DNA from: Pseudomonas sp. ANT_H12B
GTDB lineage: Bacteria; Pseudomonadota; Gammaproteobacteria; Pseudomonadales; Pseudomonadaceae
Direction: 5' to 3'
NCBI RefSeq assembly: GCF_008369325.1
Contig: NZ_VOBI01000001.1
Span: 62,001 to 126,000, forward strand
DNA length: 64,000 nucleotides
This document shows, in pieces, positions 52,497 through 60,136 of the stretch (position 1 is its first letter; each line of letters opens with the position of its first letter). The notes under the pieces were generated by a model. The model was not told the origin of the DNA. It did not search any database and saw only the letters and a list, made by a program, of their open reading frames with translations. A program made the translations under genes and the position numbers.

Positions 52497-52582
52497 TGTG
52501 GGAGTGAGCTCGCGATGGCGAACTGACAGTCACCCCATATGTTGAATGTTTTACCGCTATCGCGAGCAAGCTCGCTCCCACA
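52497..52582. repeat. REPIN
   Basis: TGTGGGAGTGAGCTCGCGATGG at the left and ATCGCGAGCAAGCTCGCTCC running into CACA at the right are inverted copies with about 40 bases between. The left arm has one base difference in the core (GTGAGCTCGCG). It lies between divergent tpx and the DGPF gene. Confidence 0.88.
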
Positions 52583-52794
52583 GGACCGCATACAGGCGGC
52601 TTCAGCAAATTGCGGTGTCCAGCGTACCCCCCCTCACCCACTCCAACACGGTATTCATGACGAAAGGCGCGCATCGGTCGTTGATCCCGGATGTCGAAAA
52701 CAAGTCGGATTCTTCTTCCGTTAAAAACCCTGTCGATTGGGTGCACCGCCATTCGACTAGACAATGAATCACTCAATCCAGCGGAGATAAGACC
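52583..52794. other. Intergenic region upstream of the DGPF gene
   Basis: 212 bases with no convincing gene. A 36-codon frame from ATG 52657 lacks a ribosome site. Presumed promoter region. Confidence 0.4.
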
Positions 52795-53175
52795 ATGCGA
52801 TTCATGATCATTGTGAAAGCCAGCCAGGACTCCGAGGCCGGTGTGTTGCCCAGCGAGGAGTTGATGACCGCGATGGGCAATTTCAACGAAGAACTGGCCA
52901 AGGCCGGCATCCTCATCGACTGCGATGGCCTGCAACCGAGCAGCAAAGGCGCCCGCGTGCGTTTCTCGGGTGACAAACGCACGGTGATTGATGGCCCGTT
53001 CGCCGAAACCAAGGAGCTGATCGCCGGCTATTGGCTGTGGCAGGTGAAATCAAAGCAAGAAGCAATCGAGTGGGTCAAGCGATGCCCTAACCCGATGCCA
53101 GGCAGCGACGCCGAGATCGAGATTCGCCAGGTGTACGAGGCCGAGGATTTCGGGGCTTGTCATCGACAGACGTGA
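52795..53175 (+). CDS. DGPF-domain (YciI-like) protein
   Basis: 126 residues. It begins [16 protein letters not shown] and has the signature [20 protein letters not shown], the DGPF motif of the YCII-related family, with [16 protein letters not shown] after it. These are small ferredoxin-like-fold proteins often encoded with ECF sigma factors (SigJ-type) or found alone. No catalytic role is settled. No ECF sigma gene is adjacent. GGAG lies 9 bases before the ATG. Confidence 0.9.
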   Translation: MRFMIIVKASQDSEAGVLPSEELMTAMGNFNEELAKAGILIDCDGLQPSSKGARVRFSGDKRTVIDGPFAETKELIAGYWLWQVKSKQEAIEWVKRCPNPMPGSDAEIEIRQVYEAEDFGACHRQT

Positions 53176-53197
53176 TCGCGCGTTTGGCGCTCACCCA

Positions 53198-54742
53198 CTA
53201 AACCGGGTACTCACGCCGGTCCCTGAACATGACGTAAAGCGGGTCCAAACCTGACTCAGGCGGGAAGACCACAACATAGTCATCGAACTGAATCGCTTTG
53301 ATATCGCTGAACGGTTCCAATAGTGGCGCGGACGGAGATTGCAGGAATCCCAACCTGTATTCCGGCGCTGGCGCCAGGTCAGGAATGTTTTCAAGGGTGC
53401 CTGGCGCAATCCAACTGATCGTTACCGGTGCCACTCCGTCGGCAGTGAAACGGAACGCGTGCAGATGCTCATCCCAAACGGCAGCACGTACTCGGACAGT
53501 TGATGGCAACACATTGCCATTGGTGGGTGTGAGAACGACCTGTAGCAACATCGTTATTTCTCTCAGACCTCTGATCAGGGTGCCCGCGGGTACGGAGCAA
53601 GAACCGCTGCTGACTCTAAAAGGAATGTCGACTTCGGCCTGAGTCATGGCCAATCTTTGCCAGTCCTGCCCCTCAATCGGCAGCAATTCGACAAGGGGGA
53701 TGCTCAACCCATAGACCTCGGTTTCCGCACGACTGGAAAAATCAAATTGCAGGACCGCTGCGTACTGCCCCAAATGACTGTCGGTCGCGGCTGTAATCTG
53801 CCACGTGAACTCCGCAACGGCCGAGCGTATGGCTTTTTGCAGGGCGACCCGATGAGTTTCCAATGGCTGCGACAAAGCACCATTGAGCAAAACACTGGGA
53901 CGCGAATTAACAAAACCCAGTGGCGCTGTAAGAAGGCCCGGAGCCTGGGTTGGCCCAACACCCTCCAGACGGCGTTGGCGAACCAGTTGCGTTTGCGCGT
54001 TGATCAGTAACGCTTCGGCCTCGACTTGCAGGCCTTGCAGACGCTGCTTGATGGCGCTCAACGTCGTCAAATAGTGCGCCTCAGTGGCGGTGATCTGCTG
54101 GAGGATGTTTTGCCACTGTGCTTGCTCGACGCGGCTGTAAGTCAGATCGCGCTGGGCAGCTTCTCTTTTGAACCTGAGCCTCATTTCCCAGAACTCGTAA
54201 AGCCTGACCGCCAGACGCGATTCAAATTCAGCAGTTTCGAGACCACGGATGCCCGCCTCACGCCCACGGATGTCTACATCAGCGCTCTGTTGACTACGCA
54301 GATGCCTGATACGTCGCTCGAAAAGGCCGAACGCAGGTTCTAGAACCTGCTTCGAAGCCGCGACGTCTACGGCGACTTTTTGTACCTCGGCCAGACTTTG
54401 AGCTATCCGCAGTTGCGTCACCTGCGCAAAAGTCATCGGCGTAGACGGCCATGCGGCAACGGGTGCCCGAACGGGAACTCCCTCGCCCTTGAATGCGGGC
54501 ACTCCCCGTTTGTGGTGCCAGTCTTTGACGTAGTACATGACCGAGCCCGTGCTGGTGCCGCTGTAATCATTCTCTGCGGGATAGAACAACAAGTCTGCGC
54601 CTTTGGGGTGGCCAACGATCTGGTCGAAATGATTGATCAATCGGTCGTGGTCCTGTTTGGGTAAGTCGACGGCCCAGATTCTGTTTACCAGAGCCTGGAA
54701 TTCCGGCTCGGTGTAATCCTTGAGCGTTGCTTTAAGTTCCAT
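53198..54742 (-). CDS. Fusion: Im-type immunity domain plus S-type pyocin domain, no nuclease
   Basis: 514 residues from ATG 54742 (MELKATLKDYTEPEF). Residues 1-86 look like a colicin E/pyocin DNase immunity protein: DYTEPEFQALVNRIW, INHFDQIVGHPKGADLLFYP, VKDWHHKRGVPAFKG. The usual DSPxGI helix III is replaced by NDYSGTSTGS. Residues about 90-270 are a long helical, Glu/Arg/Gln-rich region. Residues about 330-514 resemble the pyocin_S translocation domain (STVRVRAAVWDEHLHAFRFT) and end DDYVVVFPPESGLDPLYVMF, then RDRREYPV and a stop. In S-type pyocins a nuclease starts right after that point. The frame is open and unbroken. The gene is last of three in the bacteriocin locus. Confidence 0.8.
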   Translation of the reverse strand: MELKATLKDYTEPEFQALVNRIWAVDLPKQDHDRLINHFDQIVGHPKGADLLFYPAENDYSGTSTGSVMYYVKDWHHKRGVPAFKGEGVPVRAPVAAWPSTPMTFAQVTQLRIAQSLAEVQKVAVDVAASKQVLEPAFGLFERRIRHLRSQQSADVDIRGREAGIRGLETAEFESRLAVRLYEFWEMRLRFKREAAQRDLTYSRVEQAQWQNILQQITATEAHYLTTLSAIKQRLQGLQVEAEALLINAQTQLVRQRRLEGVGPTQAPGLLTAPLGFVNSRPSVLLNGALSQPLETHRVALQKAIRSAVAEFTWQITAATDSHLGQYAAVLQFDFSSRAETEVYGLSIPLVELLPIEGQDWQRLAMTQAEVDIPFRVSSGSCSVPAGTLIRGLREITMLLQVVLTPTNGNVLPSTVRVRAAVWDEHLHAFRFTADGVAPVTISWIAPGTLENIPDLAPAPEYRLGFLQSPSAPLLEPFSDIKAIQFDDYVVVFPPESGLDPLYVMFRDRREYPV

Positions 54743-54784
54743 CTTTGGTTCTTCCTTTTGTCTTTTGGCAAACTTCCGAAGAGA

Positions 54785-54820
54785 CTGGCACCTGCTCATT
54801 TCCTTATGAGCAGGTGCCAG
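54785..54820 (-). promoter_or_regulatory. Perfect 15-bp stem hairpin between immunity gene and fusion gene
   Basis: CTGGCACCTGCTCAT, 6-base loop, ATGAGCAGGTGCCAG. It lies 19 bases after the immunity stop and 42 bases before the fusion gene start. No T-run follows on the minus strand, so it may be a weak terminator, a pause site or an mRNA 3'-end stabiliser setting unequal expression. Confidence 0.6.
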
Positions 54821-54838
54821 TTAGTCATGGGTGGCAAG

Positions 54839-55114
54839 TTACTCGGGTTTGAAACCAGGTTTGTTATTGGCTGCCCGCCACTTTTTGACTTCTTTCAGAA
54901 TCCCTTCGGGACTGTCCTCCTGACCGTCCTTGGGATAGAAAATGACGTCTGATCGGTCTGGGTGTTCGGTGATTAACTCAAAATGGACCAACAGGCTATC
55001 CAGATAAGCCTCCAACTCTTCTCCCTCCAATTCATCCGGATAATTATTAAACCCTTGTAAAAAAGTCAAAAATTCCGCTTCTGTATAGTCTTCCAACTTC
55101 TTTTTAAAGATCAT
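54839..55114 (-). CDS. Colicin E9/pyocin-type DNase immunity protein
   Basis: 91 residues from ATG 55114, chosen because MIFKKKLEDYTEAEF aligns position for position with Im9 (MELKHSISDYTEAEF); GGAGG lies 11 bases upstream. Immunity proteins bind and neutralise the HNH DNase in the producer. Key elements are HFELITEHPDRSDVIFYPKD, with the Asp and second Tyr of the conserved binding site and Phe in place of the first Tyr, DSPEGI as helix III, and VKKWRAANNKPGFK. Its start overlaps the bacteriocin stop by 11 bases, as usual for toxin-immunity pairs. It is more AT-rich than the bacteriocin gene. Confidence 0.92.
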   Translation of the reverse strand: MIFKKKLEDYTEAEFLTFLQGFNNYPDELEGEELEAYLDSLLVHFELITEHPDRSDVIFYPKDGQEDSPEGILKEVKKWRAANNKPGFKPE

Positions 55115-57698
55115 TTTCTTTTTTTCCTCCATGCAATTGGATGTGCCGCTTGGGTGTCATCACTAAGATGTTATCCATCCCATACACCTCCCCACCGTCT
55201 GCAATTCCAACTTCGTGGTGAAGCTCAAACGTTTTGCGACCACCAACCTGATCAGCAGCCAAAGGGTATGGAGAAAGGCCTGATCGCATTCTTTTTAAAT
55301 TGTGAACACTAAACTGTTTGCTCAATGCCACATCCTCTGCAACAGCCTTCCAAAACGCCCGTCTGAACCCATGGAAATCCCTGAACTCCTGCCACCGCAA
55401 TTGATCCGCAATGTGCGAAGGAATCGGTGCACCCACTCCCCTCGCATCATCCCCTAACCAAACCTCCGAGGCATGAGATCCCCAACCTGTCGCAGTCCCC
55501 GGATCATCTCGCCGATCAAGAAACAGAACATCCGGCGACGGCAGTTCCATATCCCCCGGATACCCAGGAATACTGGCACCAATCTGCCCTTCGTCAACAG
55601 CCGGAAACGTCTCGTTTTGCGGTAGGACGGGGATGGCAGGTGCGCCCGGATAAACCGCAGCAATCGGTGGTGTGATCGGCGAGGTCGTTGGCCCGAGATG
55701 TTCGATGCCTGGTGGAACCAAAGGGGTCCAGGTACCGCCTCCCACGGGGCGAATCGGCCAGGGTGGAACCGCCGGAGTAATCCCCAGTCGCCCCTGGGTA
55801 CTTTGCGGTGTGGTGATACTTATTTTGTCGAGGTTGAAGGGGTTCGCCCCGAGTTCTGCCCGCTCCTGATAACGCAGCTCGAATTCACGCCGTTCACCGA
55901 CCCAAGTGCTTTTCGGCGCGTAAGGTGCAAAGCCTTGTTCGAGGCGTTTTTTGTTCACCTCATCGAATTCGGCGACAAGCGCCGGATGTTCGCCAACCGT
56001 GCGCCACAGCGCTTGATCGAAGGCGCTGAACGACGGGATTTCCCGACCTCGGAACTGATCGCCAATCTGCACGGGAATGGCCGCACCCAGGGCCTGGCTT
56101 GCGGCTTTCCACCAATCATTCGCAGCAGGTTGACCGGTCCCGGTGACAACGCCCGAGCCCATGGGCGGCAGGTTGAAGGACAGGTACGTCGGTGGCAGGC
56201 CCGGCACGCAAACGATGCAATCCTGAATACGCAAGTCGACACCCGCCGGGATGTCCTGGATCTGCGGTGCCATCACCGCCAGGCCGGCTTGGTCAGAAGT
56301 GGTCACCTGAGGTGTGGACTCGGGTGTGAACTGCAGGAGTCGTGGCGGTGAACCCGGGACCTCGGCGCTGTAGACACCGGTCAGCGGGTCAAGTACGGCA
56401 TTGATGACCGGTACACGAGCGTCCACTTCACCACCGGTGCTGGTGACGATAATCGCGGTACCTTCCGGCACAGCTTCGGGTTTGAGCCGGTACGCCACCT
56501 CCGCCGAACCGCCCGCATCTGCGATTGACTGCAGCGCCCGACTGTCAGTAAAACCCAGCGCTTGGGCCGGAACGCCAATGCCCTGCAACAAACGCCCGCG
56601 CTGTTCCGTAGTCAACTCGCCATTGCCAAGGGTTGGCGAATAAAACATTGCAGTGACAAATACCGGCCCTGTCCTGACTACGATGCGTCCGGCATCGATG
56701 AGGGTGTCGATGGCAGCCTGGACAGCCCTTTCAAGTGCAGCGGCGACGTCTTGCGCAACCAACACGCTTTCTCGAGTCAAAAACATTCCGCCAGCGGCCA
56801 CCGAAGTTACCGGCGCCGTCAGCGTTTTGGCCTGCCTGACCCGTTCAATCCGCGCATCTTCATCGACTTGCTGCTTGAACCGAACTCGCGCTTCGCGCTG
56901 CTCGACGAACTGCCGCTGTGCTTCCCAGATGGCCTCCCGCTTACGCCAGACAATGGTCTGCTCGGCGTGGTGCTCGGCCAGCGCAATGGATTTACCCGTG
57001 AGAGCGCTTAGCTGTGCAGATAGCTGTCGAGCTTCATGGGCTGCGTTGTAGGCGTTTTCCCATGTCTGGTGACCGTGAACGAGCGCCTCGCCGAATTGCT
57101 CCAGTCGGGCCCGGTAATCGTTCACCGTGCGGGTGAGTGGATCGTGCCCATCGAATGATCGGGCAATCGCGTTCTTTGCGTTCAGTTCTGCCGTTTTGCG
57201 GGTGATCAGCCCATCGATTTCTTGTTTTTTTCTGGTGATGTTGTGAAGCTGCAAGCGCTCGCTCAAGTGGATATCGGGCGGTCGTCGCGCCGCCAGGACT
57301 TCCTGCTCAAGGGCGGGCGCAAGTTGCGCTGACCGGGCAGCAAAACGTTGGTCTACCTCGACTCTTACAGCGGTATGACGCTGCGTCAGCCCCGCGAGTT
57401 GATGATGCCGGGCCTGCACGCGAGCCTGTTCCTGCGCTTGTGCAGCGGCAGCCTGTGCTTGTGCAGCCTCGGCTTGCGCCTGAGCCGCTGCTTGCGCACT
57501 CGCTTGTTCCCTTGCCTTACGATCAGCTTCTATGGCTCGCTTTCGGGCTTTTCGCTTTCCCTTGCTGGTTTTACCAAAGCCACCTGAAACCCCACCGCCG
57601 CCACCGAAACCGCCCCCCGAACCGCCACCCGAAGCGGGTGGTCCCGACCTGATGACAACGCTCCCTGATGATCCATCGTTAAATGTGTTTTGTGCCAT
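55104..57698 (-). CDS. S-type pyocin / colicin-like HNH DNase bacteriocin
   Basis: 864 residues, with AAGGAG before the ATG. Residues 10-45 are Gly-rich and disordered, as in colicin E N-termini; 45-110 are Ala/Gln/Arg-rich; helical receptor-binding-like segments run to about 330. A pyocin_S-like beta region spans about 330-537. Residues 538-636 look like a colicin DNase domain without its catalytic histidines. A Pro-rich linker follows. Residues 756-864 are an intact HNH DNase: GAPIPSHIADQLR, FELHHEVGIADGG (His827, His828), MDNI (Asn843) and TPKRHIQLH (His852, His856). It kills related bacteria by cutting DNA after uptake. The immunity gene overlaps its stop. Confidence 0.9.
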   Translation of the reverse strand: MAQNTFNDGSSGSVVIRSGPPASGGGSGGGFGGGGGVSGGFGKTSKGKRKARKRAIEADRKAREQASAQAAAQAQAEAAQAQAAAAQAQEQARVQARHHQLAGLTQRHTAVRVEVDQRFAARSAQLAPALEQEVLAARRPPDIHLSERLQLHNITRKKQEIDGLITRKTAELNAKNAIARSFDGHDPLTRTVNDYRARLEQFGEALVHGHQTWENAYNAAHEARQLSAQLSALTGKSIALAEHHAEQTIVWRKREAIWEAQRQFVEQREARVRFKQQVDEDARIERVRQAKTLTAPVTSVAAGGMFLTRESVLVAQDVAAALERAVQAAIDTLIDAGRIVVRTGPVFVTAMFYSPTLGNGELTTEQRGRLLQGIGVPAQALGFTDSRALQSIADAGGSAEVAYRLKPEAVPEGTAIIVTSTGGEVDARVPVINAVLDPLTGVYSAEVPGSPPRLLQFTPESTPQVTTSDQAGLAVMAPQIQDIPAGVDLRIQDCIVCVPGLPPTYLSFNLPPMGSGVVTGTGQPAANDWWKAASQALGAAIPVQIGDQFRGREIPSFSAFDQALWRTVGEHPALVAEFDEVNKKRLEQGFAPYAPKSTWVGERREFELRYQERAELGANPFNLDKISITTPQSTQGRLGITPAVPPWPIRPVGGGTWTPLVPPGIEHLGPTTSPITPPIAAVYPGAPAIPVLPQNETFPAVDEGQIGASIPGYPGDMELPSPDVLFLDRRDDPGTATGWGSHASEVWLGDDARGVGAPIPSHIADQLRWQEFRDFHGFRRAFWKAVAEDVALSKQFSVHNLKRMRSGLSPYPLAADQVGGRKTFELHHEVGIADGGEVYGMDNILVMTPKRHIQLHGGKKENDL
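55791..56087 (-). other. Degenerate HNH DNase domain inside the bacteriocin
   Basis: Codes for residues 538-636 of the bacteriocin. GAAIPVQIGDQFRGREIPSF aligns with GAPIPSHIADQLRWQEFRDF of the C-terminal nuclease. WVGERREFELRYQERAELG aligns with QVGGRKTFELHHEVGIADG, so HH has become RY. NLDKISITTPQST aligns with GMDNILVMTPKRH, so the Asn and last His residues are lost. Confidence 0.72.
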
Positions 57699-58045
57699 AC
57701 AGTCACTCCTTGTCTGTAGGGCACAGCATGTCGATGAGTTAATGGTCTGGTGCGGTACATATTTATGTCGGTGGGATTCGGTGCAATAGGTGGGACCACC
57801 GCGTCATCGTTTTTCGCGGGCAAGCCTTGCTCCTACAGATCAAGGGCGATGCCTGCCTGTGATTATTTTTCGAGCTATGCTCCCCAACCCATGATTCGCA
57901 TTAACTTTTTAGTTCGACTGGCGAACCCGAAGTTAGCTGCTAATTTCAACAGACGTGTCCTAAAGGATTGATAGGAAAGAGATTACGCAGTAACGGCCGA
58001 GAAGTGCCGAGTCGTCCAATGAGGCCACCAAGGAACCGGGGAAGC
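57699..58045. other. Intergenic region upstream of the bacteriocin and of the outer-membrane protein
   Basis: 347 bases between divergent genes. It holds a degenerate single REP arm (TCGCGGGCAAGCCTTGCTCC, 57814-57837). No LexA box with proper spacing was found, and I could not recognise a PrtN-type P-box. Confidence 0.45.
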
Positions 58046-58648
58046 ATGTCGATGAAATTGGCAGTACACGTCTTGGTGTTGGCGGCATCGGTTGCGCCTG
58101 TTGTTTGTGCCCACGCGGACAACGCCGATACCGCCAATAAAAGTAACAATCCGCTGAACCTGGCGCCCGGCGCCAACCTTCAGGATTACTACACGCCCAA
58201 GCTGTTCGACAGCAATGCCCACATCGGCCCGCAGATCACCGCGCCCACTGCCGATCAGGACGAACTGGGTACCGGCAAATGGCAAGCAGGCCTGGCCGCG
58301 ATAGCGATTGATTCATCGCCTCGCGGTTTGCTCGGTGCGCTGGTGCAATACCAGAGCTCCTTCGCCGGCGACCACGATCGCGCCCACGTCGAAACGACCA
58401 CGCTGCAACCCGTCATCATTCATAACCTGGAAAAAGGCTGGTACCTGCGCTCGACCGGCACCTGGACCTTCGACCTGAAAAACAACCCCCATTACATCCC
58501 ACTCGGTTTGGGTGGCGGCAAAGTGTGGAAATCCGGCTCCAATATCCTCAACGCCTTCATCGAACCGCAGTGGACCGTGGAGCGCAAAGGCGGTGGCCTG
58601 CCGAAATTCACGTTGTTCACCGGGACCAATGTCACGTTCGGCAACTAA
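58046..58648 (+). CDS. Secreted/outer-membrane protein, probably shortened by an in-frame deletion
   Basis: 200 residues from ATG 58046, with a signal peptide (LAVHVLVLAASVAPVVCAHA). The mature start NPLNLAPGANLQDYYTPKLF and the end PQWTVERKGGGLPKFTLFTG resemble Pseudomonas proteins once labelled neuromedin U precursor, related to the SphA/MetA outer-membrane family (my recollection). Those are about 270-300 residues. Here LFDSNAH is followed at once by IGPQITAPTADQDELGTG, where I expect 60-70 residues of barrel strands. The frame is kept, so a product is still made. It ends 10 bases before the first DUF1254 gene and is likely in its operon. Confidence 0.65.
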   Translation: MSMKLAVHVLVLAASVAPVVCAHADNADTANKSNNPLNLAPGANLQDYYTPKLFDSNAHIGPQITAPTADQDELGTGKWQAGLAAIAIDSSPRGLLGALVQYQSSFAGDHDRAHVETTTLQPVIIHNLEKGWYLRSTGTWTFDLKNNPHYIPLGLGGGKVWKSGSNILNAFIEPQWTVERKGGGLPKFTLFTGTNVTFGN

Positions 58649-58658
58649 GGATTTTTAT

Positions 58659-60110
58659 ATGCACTTTGTGATTCGCGCAGCCGGTTTCAGCCTGATGACC
58701 CTGTTCGTCAGTTGCGGCGTCGGCGCCCAGGACCTTGATACCCGCCTCGGCAAAATCGCGATGGAAGGCGAACTGCCGGCCCATGAGTCCGTTGCCAAAC
58801 TGTACGCCGAACTGGATTTCCAACAGGCGACCCAGAGTTATTTGTGGGCGTTGCCGTTGGTGTCCTACGCACAATGGCAGGAAGCATTTCGCGACAAGCT
58901 GGGTGCCCAAAGCGGCGACCTGATGGTGCTCAACAATTACCAAGACAAGCTCGGCGTGATCACCGCCAACGCCACCACACCGTACATCCTCGGCTTCGTC
59001 GACCTTAATGAAACCGGCCCGTTGGTGATCGAGCTGCCACCCGGCCCGACGGCAGGCGGCATCGGTGATTTCTGGCAACGGGCGATCATCGACATGGGCC
59101 AGACCGGGCCGGACAAAGGCAAGGGAGGCAAGTACCTGGTCCTGCCACCGGGTGCAGAGCCACCGGCCGACGCCGGCAAGTATTACCTCGCCAAATCGGA
59201 AACCATGAACGTGCTGGTGGGCTTTCGTGTCCTCGATCCGGACCCGGCCAAAGGCAAGGCGCTGGTCGAACAGTTCAAGATGTACCCGTACGCCAAACGC
59301 GCCACACCCGCCACAACCAAACTGCTCTCCCCCGGCGGCAAAGCCTGGTCCGGTACCCAACCACGCGGCCTGGCCTATTGGGAACGCTTGCACCAGATCA
59401 TCCAGAAAGAACCGGTCAACGAACGTGACCGCTTCTACATGGCGATGCTCGCCAGCCTGGGCATCGAGAAGGACAAACCCTTCAACCCCAACGACAACCA
59501 ACGCAAGGCACTGGAACAAGGTGCGCAAATCGGCGAGCTGATCGCCAAGGCCAACACCTTCGCCAAGCGTTTCCCCGATGCGCAGTACTGGCCGGACCGC
59601 CAGTGGGACACCGTGTTGAACATCGCCGAGCCGTCGCAACGCGTGGCTTATTACGACCAACTGTGGGAACGCAGCGCCTGGTTCTATGAAGCGGTGACCA
59701 ACACCAAAGGCATGGTCTCCAAAACCCCCGGCCTGGGCCAGACCTACCTCGGCGCCTACACCGACAGCAAGGGCAACTGGCTCGACGGCGCCAAGAGCTA
59801 TCGCCTGCACGTCGGCGCCAATCCCCCGGCCAAGCAGTTCTGGTCGATGACTGTTTATGACATCGACAGTCGCTGCCTGATCGACAACCCCCAGCGCAAG
59901 GCCGATCTGTCATCCCGTCAGGACCTGAAAAAGAACGCCGATGGCTCGGTGGACCTGTATTTCGGCCCAACCGCGCCTAAAGGTTTCGAAAACAACTGGG
60001 TGCAAACCGTGCCGGGTAAACACTGGTTCAGCTACTTCCGTTTGTACGCCCCCACCGAAGCCTACTTCGACAAAAGCTGGAAGCTCGACGACATCACGGC
60101 CGTGGAATGA
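58659..60110 (+). CDS. DUF1254/DUF1214 secreted protein (first copy)
   Basis: 483 residues from ATG 58659 with AAGGAT upstream. A signal peptide ends near GVGAQ (residue 24). The DUF1254 part has TQSYLWALPLVSYAQWQEAF, NNYQDKLGVITANATTPYIL and VIELPPGPTAGGIGDFWQRA. The DUF1214 part near the end has FWSMTVYDIDSRCLIDNPQR and NNWVQTVPGKHWFSYFRLYA. The family is periplasmic or secreted and its reaction is unknown to me. It shares the operon with the preceding outer-membrane protein and with a second DUF1254 gene 26 bases downstream, which is only distantly similar. Confidence 0.9.
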   Translation: MHFVIRAAGFSLMTLFVSCGVGAQDLDTRLGKIAMEGELPAHESVAKLYAELDFQQATQSYLWALPLVSYAQWQEAFRDKLGAQSGDLMVLNNYQDKLGVITANATTPYILGFVDLNETGPLVIELPPGPTAGGIGDFWQRAIIDMGQTGPDKGKGGKYLVLPPGAEPPADAGKYYLAKSETMNVLVGFRVLDPDPAKGKALVEQFKMYPYAKRATPATTKLLSPGGKAWSGTQPRGLAYWERLHQIIQKEPVNERDRFYMAMLASLGIEKDKPFNPNDNQRKALEQGAQIGELIAKANTFAKRFPDAQYWPDRQWDTVLNIAEPSQRVAYYDQLWERSAWFYEAVTNTKGMVSKTPGLGQTYLGAYTDSKGNWLDGAKSYRLHVGANPPAKQFWSMTVYDIDSRCLIDNPQRKADLSSRQDLKKNADGSVDLYFGPTAPKGFENNWVQTVPGKHWFSYFRLYAPTEAYFDKSWKLDDITAVE

Positions 60111-60136
60111 CGCCCATTGCTTCAAAAGGAAGTCTT

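Noticed and set aside
52657..52767. 36-codon frame ([20 protein letters not shown]...) as a small gene
   Set aside because: No ribosome site and no supporting context; more likely intergenic sequence.
57714..57726. CTGT-N5-ACAG in front of the bacteriocin gene as a LexA (SOS) box
   Set aside because: A LexA site needs CTGT-N8-ACAG; the spacing here is three bases short.
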